From NCBI GenBank assembly GCA_040905445.1, contig JBBDRN010000027.1, positions 1 through 64,000 on the forward strand: 64,000 nt of DNA, given 5' to 3'. Below the pieces are notes generated by a model. It ran no database searches and was not told where the DNA came from. It worked only from the letters and a program-made list of their open reading frames with translations. This stretch comes from SKPT01 sp040905445. Lineage in GTDB: Bacteria > Planctomycetota > Phycisphaerae > Phycisphaerales > Phycisphaeraceae. Position numbers and translations under genes: made by a program. The first letter of the stretch is position 1, and the number at the start of each line of letters is the position of its first letter. Below, in pieces: positions 27,259-34,963 of this stretch.

Positions 27259-28986
27259 ATGATCGCCAATCTGCTCGTCCTCGCCTTCGTCCTGTTCATG
27301 GCCTACTACTGGGCCACGCAGGGTCTGTACTCCGCCTTCATGCACCTGTGCATCGTGCTCGTCGCCGGCACGATCGCCTTCGCGCTCTGGGAGCCGCTGT
27401 CCATGCTGCTGCTGGACTACGTCCCGCGCATCGCGCCGGTGGCGTGGGGCCTCGGGCTCATCCTGCCGTTCCTCGTGGCGCTCTCCGCGATGCGCCTGAG
27501 CATCGACAAGCTCCTGCCGGGCAACATGCAGTTCATGCACGCCGTGTCGCTCGGCGGCGGCGGGGTGTGCGGCGGCGCGGCGGGCATCCTCACCGCCGGC
27601 GTCATAGTCATCGGCCTGAGCTTCCTGCCCGTCGGCACCTCGCTCGCGGGTTACCAGCCCTACGCCGCCGGGTCCGGCGGACGCATCGAGTCGACCGAGC
27701 AGCGGCTGTGGATCAACGTCGACGGCATGGCCGCCAGCGTCTTTACCCATCTCTCCCGGGGGCCGTTCCACCCGGTCGGCGGTGACTACGCCCTGGCCGA
27801 TGCCCACCCCGACCTCCGCCTCGCCGCGGGCGCCTTCCGCCTGCAGTACGACCCCCGCGCTTCGCTCGTCGTGCTGCCCGATTCGGTCGAGCTCGGCAGC
27901 GTCTACAGCCTCGAGACGCCCGTCGCCGACGCCGACGAGGATCTCGTCGCGGCGCTCGACGGGATCGATCGCGGCGGCGAGCGCCTGGTCGTCATCGACA
28001 CGATCTGGCGGCAGACCGGGCAGGCGGGCACCTACGACGCCGACGGCACGCTGCGCGTCCCGCCGACCCAGATCCGGCTGGCCGCCCGCGCCCGGCGCGG
28101 CGACGTCGAGATGCACGCCCCCGTCGCCTTCGTCCGCGGCGAGGAGGGCGAGCAGCGCACGCTCTACCCGCTGCAGGACGCCAGCCTCATGGCGCACAGT
28201 TCCAGCTCGACGGCTCACATCGGCTGGGTGTTTCTCATCCCCGCCGAGCAGCAGCCGCACTACGTCCGCGTACGCAACTCGCGCTTTGACTTGCCCGATG
28301 ATGCGGACGCCGAGCAGGAGGACTTGCTGAGCTTCGTCGGCCGGCCGTATCGCAAGCCGGTGGCCGAGGGCGAGACCGGGAGCGGCCGGGGTCAGGCCCG
28401 CCGCGGTGGTGGTGGCGCGACGGCGACGAACGTCGGCACCGTCGGGCACCGCGAAGGGACCGCCGCCGGCAACGAGGCGGTGGGCATCGAGCAGACCAAC
28501 CGATTGCCCGCTCCCTTCAGCCGCAACCACGCCCCGAGCGTGCGCTACCAGGGCAACTCGCTGGAGCGAGGCCAGGCCACGGTCGAGGTCTTCCGCACCG
28601 GGCTGGCGCAGCGCATCCGTATCGACAGCATGCACGAGCCGACGCACCTGCGCATGGTCCGCCTGCGGCTCGACCGCGACCAGGCCCGCTCGCTGCTCGG
28701 CGCCGCCCGCGCCCGGGCCGCGTCGATCACCGGCGTCGCGCTCGAGTACGAGAGCGGCGAGCACCGCGAACCCATCGGCTGGGCGCTGCTCCGCGACGGC
28801 GGCGACGAGCTCATGCTCCACATGGACATGTCCCAGCCCATCCGCGCCGCCAGCGAGTTGCCCATCCGCCAGATGGTCGAGGGCGACGAGCTCTACCTCT
28901 ACTTCACCGTCCCGCCGCAGAACCGCATCATCCGCTATCACATCGGCGGCAACACGACGCAGCAGGTCGACCTGTTCGTCGAGTAG
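27259..28986 (+). CDS. CvpA-like membrane protein with large extracytoplasmic domain
   Basis: A 575-residue protein. Residues about 1-130 contain four hydrophobic segments in the CvpA pattern (LVLAFVLFMAYYWATQGLYS, then a Gly-rich helix GGGGVCGGAAGILTAGVIVIG). The remaining 440 residues are soluble and beta-rich, with a Gly/Arg-rich linker near residues 375-400 (RGQARRGGGGATATNVG). A conserved-looking C-terminal block (LYLYFTVPPQNRIIRYHI) closes the protein. CvpA proteins affect envelope integrity and secretion in other bacteria; the large domain is not recognised. GAGGGAG 10 bp upstream supports ATG 27259. The gene follows the pseudo-motor by 30 bp, so the three genes from 24311 are probably one transcription unit. 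Confidence 0.7.
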   Translation: MIANLLVLAFVLFMAYYWATQGLYSAFMHLCIVLVAGTIAFALWEPLSMLLLDYVPRIAPVAWGLGLILPFLVALSAMRLSIDKLLPGNMQFMHAVSLGGGGVCGGAAGILTAGVIVIGLSFLPVGTSLAGYQPYAAGSGGRIESTEQRLWINVDGMAASVFTHLSRGPFHPVGGDYALADAHPDLRLAAGAFRLQYDPRASLVVLPDSVELGSVYSLETPVADADEDLVAALDGIDRGGERLVVIDTIWRQTGQAGTYDADGTLRVPPTQIRLAARARRGDVEMHAPVAFVRGEEGEQRTLYPLQDASLMAHSSSSTAHIGWVFLIPAEQQPHYVRVRNSRFDLPDDADAEQEDLLSFVGRPYRKPVAEGETGSGRGQARRGGGGATATNVGTVGHREGTAAGNEAVGIEQTNRLPAPFSRNHAPSVRYQGNSLERGQATVEVFRTGLAQRIRIDSMHEPTHLRMVRLRLDRDQARSLLGAARARAASITGVALEYESGEHREPIGWALLRDGGDELMLHMDMSQPIRAASELPIRQMVEGDELYLYFTVPPQNRIIRYHIGGNTTQQVDLFVE

Positions 28987-29036
28987 GGTCCGCGCCGCGG
29001 ACCTCCGCCCTTGTTCCAGCGTATGCCCCCCCGCGC

Positions 29037-29068
29037 CGAAGCCCACGGATTGCAATCCGTGGGCTTCG
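29037..29068. repeat. perfect 32-bp palindrome (GGATTGCAATCC family)
   Basis: Sixteen bases and their exact reverse complement, centred on TTGCAA. Related sequences occur at 15353-15374, 23165-23186 and 38699-38716, always between genes. TTGCAA in the centre could act as a -35 box for the NeuB gene. Confidence 0.9.
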
Positions 29069-29075
29069 CTCGTTG

Positions 29076-29081
29076 TACCAT
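29076..29081 (+). promoter_or_regulatory. -10-like element of the NeuB-type gene
   Basis: TACCAT, 6 bp before ATG 29088; no Shine-Dalgarno. The upstream TTGCAA (29050-29055) is about 20 bp away, longer than ideal. Confidence 0.3.
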
Positions 29082-29087
29082 GGCGCC

Positions 29088-30131
29088 ATGCCGCGCCCGC
29101 CTTCTTTCTCAGCCGCCACTTCCGAGGCGCCACCCGGCGTGATGGTCATCGCCGAGCTCGGCGTCAACCATGACGGGTCGGTGGATACGGCGATGAGCCT
29201 CGTCGCCGCCGCGCGACGGGCCGGCGTTGACGCCGTCAAGGTGCAGTGGTTCCATCCCGAGCGGCTGCTCTCGGCCGAGGCGCGGCTGGCGGCCTACCAG
29301 TCGGGGCAGGCGAAGAGCGTGCACGAACTGCTGGCCGGGCTCTCGCTCGGGGTGGATGCCATGCGACGCGTGCGCGACGTGGCGCGCGATGCGGGCCTGG
29401 CGTTCATCGTCACGCCCTTCAGCCTCGACGATGTGGCCGAAGTGGCGGCGATGGAGCCGGATGCGGTCAAGATCGCGTCGCCCGACGCGGTCAACACGCC
29501 GCTGCTCGCCGCCGCGGCTGAGCTTGGCCGGCCGATGCTGATTTCGACGGGCGCGTGCGAGTTGGATGAGCTTGACGCCGCGGGGGAATTGCTCGCCCGC
29601 CACGTCGCGGGGGGGTGCCTGCTCCAGTGCGTCTCCAGCTACCCGGCCCCGTGTGACGACGCGGCGCTGGGCGGCATCGGCGTGCTGGTCGAGCGCTTCG
29701 GGCTGCCCGTCGGGTATTCCGATCACACGACCGAGACGATCACCGGCGCGCTGGCCGTCGCCGCGGGGGCGTGCGTGCTGGAGAAGCACCTGACGCACGA
29801 CCGCAGCGCGGCGGGCCCCGATCATGCCGCGAGCCTCGAGCCCGATGCGCTGGCCCGCTATGTGGCGCTCGCACGCCAGGCCGCGACGATGCTCGGCCCA
29901 CGGGCCAAGACGGTGCGAGCCTGCGAACGGGATGTGCGGCTGGCGTCGCGCCAGAGTGTGGCCGCGCGGCGGGACCTGCCGGCCGGGGCGACGCTCCGCC
30001 TGGACGACCTGACGACGATGCGTCCCGGGACGGGCCTGCCCGCGGCGCGTCTCGCGGACCTCGTCGGCCGCACCCTCGCCAGGCCCGCCGCCGCGCGCGA
30101 GCTCCTCACCGCGGACCACCTGCGGGCATGA
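29088..30131 (+). CDS. NeuB-family N-acetylneuraminate (nonulosonate) synthase
   Basis: A 347-residue enzyme of the NeuB/SpsE type, which condenses phosphoenolpyruvate with an N-acetylhexosamine to make a sialic-acid-like sugar. The barrel (about 15-270) contains VIAELGVNHDGSVDTAMSL, AGVDAVKVQWFHPERLL, VKIASPDAVNTPLLA, STGACELDELD, GYSDHTTETI and EKHLTHDRSAAGPDHAASLEP, all family motifs with the metal-binding His residues. The C-terminal 60 residues are the SAF antifreeze-like domain (SVAARRDLPAGATLRLDDLT). The product would be activated by a CMP-sugar synthetase and used by envelope glycosyltransferases, but neither partner is adjacent. ATG 29088 lies just after a possible -10 and has no Shine-Dalgarno. 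It converges on the secreted-protein gene with a strong hairpin between. Confidence 0.9.
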   Translation: MPRPPSFSAATSEAPPGVMVIAELGVNHDGSVDTAMSLVAAARRAGVDAVKVQWFHPERLLSAEARLAAYQSGQAKSVHELLAGLSLGVDAMRRVRDVARDAGLAFIVTPFSLDDVAEVAAMEPDAVKIASPDAVNTPLLAAAAELGRPMLISTGACELDELDAAGELLARHVAGGCLLQCVSSYPAPCDDAALGGIGVLVERFGLPVGYSDHTTETITGALAVAAGACVLEKHLTHDRSAAGPDHAASLEPDALARYVALARQAATMLGPRAKTVRACERDVRLASRQSVAARRDLPAGATLRLDDLTTMRPGTGLPAARLADLVGRTLARPAAARELLTADHLRA

Positions 30132-30135
30132 AGAA

Positions 30136-30163
30136 GCCGGGAGCGCGTCGCGGCGCTCCCGGC
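30136..30163. terminator. bidirectional terminator hairpin
   Basis: GCCGGGAGCGC (30136-30146), loop GTCGCG, GCGCTCCCGGC (30153-30163): an 11-bp perfect stem, 4 bp after the NeuB stop and 30 bp from the end of the convergent gene. The T content is weak on both sides (GTCGTT on plus, TTCTTC on minus). Confidence 0.7.
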
Positions 30164-30193
30164 CGTCGTTACACCGTCACTCGTGGACGTTGC

Positions 30194-31111
30194 TTACAGC
30201 CACGGGTCCTCGTCGGGCTCGGACTCCTGCCCGGGCTCGGCGACCTGGGCGTCCGTCACGACGATCGCGCGGATTCCGCCTCGCTCGAACACCGCGCCGG
30301 TCACCTCGAGCTGCTGGCCGGGCTGGGCATGGATCTGCTCGGCCCTGGCTCCGGGCTCCGCGAAGGGTGCGATCTCGGCGTCCGAAGGCGCCTCGGACTG
30401 CTGCTCCTGGGCCTGCTCAGCCTCGGGCTGCTGCTCGGCGTCCGAAGGCTCCTGAGGCTCTGACGTCGGCGCCCGACGCAATTCGCCCGGATGCCGGTCC
30501 CAGTCGCGTGCCTGAAGGATCGGCGTGCGCCCCGAGCGCGGGAAGTTGCGCTCGCGGATCGGCGAGCGCATCCCGTCGTCCGACGGCTGCGCCTCGGCGG
30601 GCTCGGGCGATGCCTGACCCGTGTCGCTCTGGCTGGAGTCCGCGGGTTGCGCGTCCTGCTGCTGCGGCTCGCCCTCGGGGGCGACAAACGGCAGGGGCTG
30701 GTCCTGGCCCCGCTGATCGAGGATGAGGTACGCCTCGTCGTCGCTGGTCACCAGCGCGAGCGGCCGATCGGCGGACAGCTTCGACCGTTCGTCCTGGGCA
30801 TCGGTCGCCACCTCGTGGCCGAACAGGAGGTAGGCCTCCGCGTCGACGAGCGTGCCGGAGATCGTCTCCGTGGCCTGGTCGTATGCCTCGCGGAAGGGTT
30901 GCTCGGCGGCGAGCTCATCCTCACCCGGGGCGGCGAACGGCTCGACGTCCGCGCCGGGTTCGGCCTCGGTGTCCGTCTGCATCTGCTGCTCTTCCTGGGT
31001 TTCGCGCTCGATGCCCCACTGGTCCTCCTCGGTGTCCTGCGCCGTTGCCGCGCCGGCGGCCAGGCCGATGACGCTCGCCGCCAGAAGCCTGGAAATGGTT
31101 GTGCCGTTCAT
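30194..31111 (-). CDS. secreted acidic protein with two OB-like segments and a Glu/Gln-rich insertion
   Basis: A 305-residue protein. Residues 1-24 are a signal peptide (SRLLAASVIGLAAGAATAQ). A first globular segment has ETISGTLVDAEAYLLFG and PLALVTSDDEAYLIL, and the C-terminus has GQQLEVTGAVFERGGIRAIVV. The pair GTLVD-x-YL and VTG-x-ERGG-x-AIVV is the pattern of a small OB-fold-like family that I recall as uncharacterised secreted proteins in planctomycetes. Here the halves are separated by about 130 residues rich in Gln, Glu, Pro and Ser, likely disordered. The Cys residues usually found after the YL motif are missing. AAAGGAGC 8 bp upstream fixes the ATG ending at 31111. It probably acts outside the inner membrane; function unknown. 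Confidence 0.65.
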   Translation of the reverse strand: MNGTTISRLLAASVIGLAAGAATAQDTEEDQWGIERETQEEQQMQTDTEAEPGADVEPFAAPGEDELAAEQPFREAYDQATETISGTLVDAEAYLLFGHEVATDAQDERSKLSADRPLALVTSDDEAYLILDQRGQDQPLPFVAPEGEPQQQDAQPADSSQSDTGQASPEPAEAQPSDDGMRSPIRERNFPRSGRTPILQARDWDRHPGELRRAPTSEPQEPSDAEQQPEAEQAQEQQSEAPSDAEIAPFAEPGARAEQIHAQPGQQLEVTGAVFERGGIRAIVVTDAQVAEPGQESEPDEDPWL

Positions 31112-31364
31112 CTGGCACGCTCCTTTCATCACGAACGATCCGTTGCTTGCTCGTCGGCCCGCGCACGATGCCGGCCCGACTGGTTGCCGAGGCCCATGAC
31201 TTAACGCTAGTCGCGCTTGCAACGGAGGTTGCGGCGAAACGGGCAAAACGGCGAGCATGGACACAATTCGATAGCTGCCCCCCGCGCCCCTGGGTGCGAC
31301 ACCGGACGTCGAACCCGGGACGGACCGGATGAACCTGAAAAGGGCGGTGGAGCTGTCAGCGGCG

Positions 31365-33008
31365 TCAGCGTCGCGCGGCGGTTGCCGGCGCGTCTGTCGC
31401 GGGGTTGGCGGGGTCGGCGTCGGCGGCGGGGTGCGTCATGTCGAAGCGCTCGAACTCGCCGACGCGCGAGGCCGCCGTGGCCGACATGTCCACGAGCTGC
31501 GCCCCGCCGATGCCGAGCACGATCGCGGCGAGGCCGGCGACAGCCGCGCCGGTGCGCCGGCTGGGCAGGGGCAGGGCCTGGACGGCGTCATCGGGCCTGC
31601 CGAAGAAGCAGACGGAGGCGATGCGCAGGTAGTAGGCGGCGGAGACGGCGGAGTTGAGCACGAGCAGGACGATGAGCCAGATGTAGCCGTCGAACTGGGC
31701 GCTGAAGGCGGCGCCGATGATGTAGAGCTTGCCGACGAACCCGACCAGCGGCGGCAGGCCCAGCAGGCTCAGGACGGCGATGACCATGATGGCGGCGAGC
31801 CCGGGCTGGCGGTGGCGCAAGCCGGCGAGGTCATCGTAGGTCTGCGCCTCGTCGCCGCGGGCGCGAAGCGAGCCGAGCACGGCAAAGGCGGCGATGGTGC
31901 CTACGCCGTAGGCGATGAGGTAGAAGAGCACGGCGGCGATGCCGTCGCTGAGCGCCCCGTCGGCAGCGCGGGCGGCGGCGGGGCCGGCGAGCACGCCCAC
32001 CAGCGCGTAGCCGGAATGGGCCACCGAGCTGTAGGCAAGCACGCGCTTGACGTTGGTCTGGAGCAGGGCGAGGACGTTGCCCGCGGTCATGGTCAGGGCG
32101 GCCATGGCCCAGAGCACGGCCATCAGCGGCCAGGGCAGGGGCCAGCCGACCGGCGTCAGCAGGATGATGATGGCGATGAAGCCGGCGAACTTGGGCACGA
32201 ACGCGAGGAAGGCGGTCACCGCGCCGTTGGCGCCCTGGTAGACGTCGGCGGCGTAAAAGTGCATGGGGACGGCGGCGATCTTGAACGCGATGCCGAGCAC
32301 GGCGAGCACGAGGCCGGTCATCAGCAGGGGCGAAAGCGTGCCGCCGACCGCCAGCTCCGCCTGGGCGACCGCGGCGATGCCGCCGACGAGCTCGCCGTCG
32401 GCGTTGTGGATGGCGAACTGGGTGAAGCCCGTGGCGCCGTAGATGAGCGCGAAGCCGTAGAGGAAGACGGCGACGGAGAGGGCGCCGAGGAAGAAGTACT
32501 TGACGGCGGCTTCCTGGGCGTCGACACGATCGCGGCTGGTGGCGACCATGACGTACGTGGGCAGGCTGACGAGCTCGAGGGCGAGGAAGAGCCAGACGAG
32601 GTCGTCGGCGGAGGCGGCGAGCATCAGGCCGGTGAGGCTGAACAGGAAGAAGGCGAAGAACTCGCCGCGCGTCGTGTCGCCGGGCTCAAAGCGGCGGGCG
32701 CGGTCGGCGGCGGCGACCTGCTTGAGGCTCGCGGGCACACCGGCGGTGACGAGCAGCAGCACGAGCCCGACGCCGACGACCGTGAGCTTGACGAAGACGG
32801 TCATGGGACCGAGGCCGAGCTTGATGTCCGGCACGCCGACGACGGGCACGAGCAGGGCGGCGGCGACGAGGCTGGCGGCGGCAACCCAGACGGTGGCGTT
32901 GCGCACCGCCTGGCTGGGCGACAGGCCGGTGACGAGGCAGAGGCACGCACCGACGAGCAGCGCGATCTCGGGCCAGAGCGTGGCGAACTTGGCGACCATC
33001 TCAGTCAT
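31365..33008 (-). CDS. nuoN: NADH-quinone oxidoreductase subunit N
   Basis: A 547-residue antiporter-like subunit of the complex I membrane arm, with about fourteen transmembrane helices. The core contains FFLFSLTGLMLAASADDLVWLFLALELVSLPTYV, with the conserved Glu in the fifth helix, then the lysine-bearing EAAVKYFFLGALSVAVFLYG and KRVLAYSSVAHSGYALVGV, all typical of NuoN. It pumps protons during NADH oxidation. The ATG ending at 33008 overlaps the end of nuoM by 8 bp, so translation is probably coupled. The C-terminal tail is Ala/Thr-rich. It is the last gene of the minus-strand nuo set; 254 bp without a recognised gene separate it from the next start. Confidence 0.95.
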   Translation of the reverse strand: MTEMVAKFATLWPEIALLVGACLCLVTGLSPSQAVRNATVWVAAASLVAAALLVPVVGVPDIKLGLGPMTVFVKLTVVGVGLVLLLVTAGVPASLKQVAAADRARRFEPGDTTRGEFFAFFLFSLTGLMLAASADDLVWLFLALELVSLPTYVMVATSRDRVDAQEAAVKYFFLGALSVAVFLYGFALIYGATGFTQFAIHNADGELVGGIAAVAQAELAVGGTLSPLLMTGLVLAVLGIAFKIAAVPMHFYAADVYQGANGAVTAFLAFVPKFAGFIAIIILLTPVGWPLPWPLMAVLWAMAALTMTAGNVLALLQTNVKRVLAYSSVAHSGYALVGVLAGPAAARAADGALSDGIAAVLFYLIAYGVGTIAAFAVLGSLRARGDEAQTYDDLAGLRHRQPGLAAIMVIAVLSLLGLPPLVGFVGKLYIIGAAFSAQFDGYIWLIVLLVLNSAVSAAYYLRIASVCFFGRPDDAVQALPLPSRRTGAAVAGLAAIVLGIGGAQLVDMSATAASRVGEFERFDMTHPAADADPANPATDAPATAARR

Positions 33009-34770
33009 GGGCGGGGGCTCCGGCCTCGGGGCCGATGGACGGGACGCGCCGCGGCCAGGTCGAGGCGACTTCGTCGCCCAGCCGTAGCGGCGTGGTGGTC
33101 AGGTGGTAGGTGGGCGCGGCCGAGGCGGCGCGGTCGGCGTCGGGCGGCAGACCGGCGGCGGCCTCCACGGCAAGCTGCTCGTCATAGCGCTGGGCGACGA
33201 CCGCCTGGGCCGGCGACGTCATGGCCGCGACGGCGTCGTCGAGCGATTGCAGCAGGGGCCAGGGCATGAGGCCGAGGACGACGCAGCCGATGGCGAGCGG
33301 CGTGAGGGTGAGGATCTCGCGGCCGTTGAGGTCCGCGACCGGGCCGGCGGCGTGGCCGGGCTCACCGTGGGCGGGCACGAGCACCGGGCCGAAGAGCACG
33401 CGGCCGAGCATGTAGAGCAGGTAGATGGCGGCGAAGATGAGGCCGAACGCCGCGGCGACGGCGTAGGGGTAGCCGAGGACGGACTGCGGCGAGAGGAAGG
33501 TGGCGAGGAGGGTGAGGAACTCACTGACGAAGCCGTTGAGCCCGGGCAGGCCGACGCTGGCCATGACGAAGAAGCCGAGGAAGAAGGCCCAGACGGGCAT
33601 GACGCGGGCGAGGCCGCCCATCAGCGCCATCTCGCGGGTGTGGAAGCGTTCGTAGATCATGCCCACGCAAAGGAACAGCGCCCCGGTGGACAGGCCGTGG
33701 TTGACCATGTAGAGGACGGCCCCGGACGCGCCGATGTTGGCGGCGTCGAGGGCGAAGAGGCCAAGCACGCAGAAGCCGAGGTGGCTGACGGAGGAGTAGG
33801 CGATGAGCTTTTTGATGTCGCTCTGCACCCAGCAGACGAGGGCGGTGTAGAGGATGCCGACGACGGCGAGGGCGCCGATCCAGGGGGCGAAGTCGACGAT
33901 GGCCTCGGGTGTCATGGGCAGGGCGAAGCGGAGCAGGGCGTAGGTGCCGAGCTTCAGCAGCACGCCGGCCAGGACGACGGAGCCGGCGGTGGGGGCTTCG
34001 GTGTGCGCCAGCGGCAGCCAGGTGTGCACCGGCCAGAGCGGGACCTTGACGGCAAAGCCGGCGAGCAGGGCGGCGAGGACCCAGGCCTGCTGCGTGGGCG
34101 CCATGGCTTGGGCGGCGGCGTAGAGGCTCTGGATGTCAAAGGTCCACTGCCCGGCGCTGGGCACCGCGGCCGCGCCGGCGGGGAGACTGGCGTTGAACCA
34201 GGCAACGTAGATGAGCCCGGCGAGCGTGAGCATCGAGCCGGCGAAGGTGTAGAGGAAGAACATGCGGGCGGCCTTGAGCCGCTCGGCGGAGCCGTAGACG
34301 CCGATCAGGAAATAGAGCGGGATGAGCGTGAACTCGAAGCAAAGGTAGAAGAAGAGGATGTCGGTGGCGACGAAGACGCCGACCATCGCGGCCTGGAGCA
34401 GCAGCAGCCAGAAGTAGAACTCGCGGACGCGGCTGGCGACGGCGGTGAGCGAGCCAAGCATGACGATCGGCATGAGAAAGGTGGTGAGCAGGACGAGCCA
34501 GAGGGAGATGCTGTCCATGCCGTAGCCGAAGCTCAGGCCAAAGGCAGGGATCCACTCGACCATGCCGGCAAACTGCATGTCGCCGCCGCGGCCCCAGTCG
34601 AAGCGCCAGGCGATGACGAGCGAGATCACGAACGTCACGAGCGTCGAGCCCAGGCCCCAGCCCCAGGCGTTGCGCGGCCGATCGAACCAGTCCGTGCGCA
34701 CGAGCATCGCCAGCGCCGTGACCAGCGGCACGAGCACGAGCAACGGGATGAGCCAGGCGTTGAAATCCAT
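33001..34770 (-). CDS. nuoM: NADH-quinone oxidoreductase subunit M
   Basis: A 589-residue proton-pumping subunit. It contains SFGYGMDSISLWLVLLTTFLMPI near the N-terminus, LFFYLCFEFTLIPLYFLIGVYG with the conserved Glu, FAVKVPLWPVHTWLPLAHTEAPTAGSV with the pump lysine and substrate-channel residues, and KKLIAYSSVSHLGFCVLGL. Length is about 80 residues more than E. coli NuoM; a C-terminal soluble tail after the last helix (from about residue 510) explains it. It is separated from nuoL by 193 bp that contain an inverted-repeat element, and overlaps nuoN. No Shine-Dalgarno is clear. Confidence 0.95.
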   Translation of the reverse strand: MDFNAWLIPLLVLVPLVTALAMLVRTDWFDRPRNAWGWGLGSTLVTFVISLVIAWRFDWGRGGDMQFAGMVEWIPAFGLSFGYGMDSISLWLVLLTTFLMPIVMLGSLTAVASRVREFYFWLLLLQAAMVGVFVATDILFFYLCFEFTLIPLYFLIGVYGSAERLKAARMFFLYTFAGSMLTLAGLIYVAWFNASLPAGAAAVPSAGQWTFDIQSLYAAAQAMAPTQQAWVLAALLAGFAVKVPLWPVHTWLPLAHTEAPTAGSVVLAGVLLKLGTYALLRFALPMTPEAIVDFAPWIGALAVVGILYTALVCWVQSDIKKLIAYSSVSHLGFCVLGLFALDAANIGASGAVLYMVNHGLSTGALFLCVGMIYERFHTREMALMGGLARVMPVWAFFLGFFVMASVGLPGLNGFVSEFLTLLATFLSPQSVLGYPYAVAAAFGLIFAAIYLLYMLGRVLFGPVLVPAHGEPGHAAGPVADLNGREILTLTPLAIGCVVLGLMPWPLLQSLDDAVAAMTSPAQAVVAQRYDEQLAVEAAAGLPPDADRAASAAPTYHLTTTPLRLGDEVASTWPRRVPSIGPEAGAPAHD

Positions 34771-34822
34771 TGGTGTCTCGAAAATTCGAAATTCAGAAAG
34801 CGGCGGCGTGGGTGGGTCGGTT

Positions 34823-34920
34823 CACCGCGAAGGGGCGAAGAGGGCGAAGCGGCGAGGAAGGAACTTGAGAAGCAGCGTCGTGCATCACAACCCCTTCGCT
34901 TGCTTCGCGTCTTCGCGGTT
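34823..34920. repeat. 98-bp inverted-repeat element of the AACCGCGAAG family, copy 1
   Basis: Left arm about 34823-34857 and right arm 34891-34920, both built on GCGAAG repeats. The reverse complement of the right arm matches the left arm of the element at 42508-42606 in 28 of the first 29 bases. It lies between nuoL and nuoM and is not part of a gene. Confidence 0.8.
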
Positions 34921-34963
34921 CAGCCGCTTTTCTGAATTTTTAATTTTGAATTCTCAATTCCTT

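Noticed and set aside
25444..29133. Minus-strand open frame of 1229 codons across the PilT-like, PilB-like and CvpA-like genes
   Set aside because: It spans three recognisable plus-strand genes and has low-complexity Gly/Val/Glu/Arg composition typical of antisense frames.
30136..30163. Riboswitch or RNA gene after the NeuB-type gene
   Set aside because: It is a simple 11-bp hairpin between two convergent stops, better explained as a terminator.
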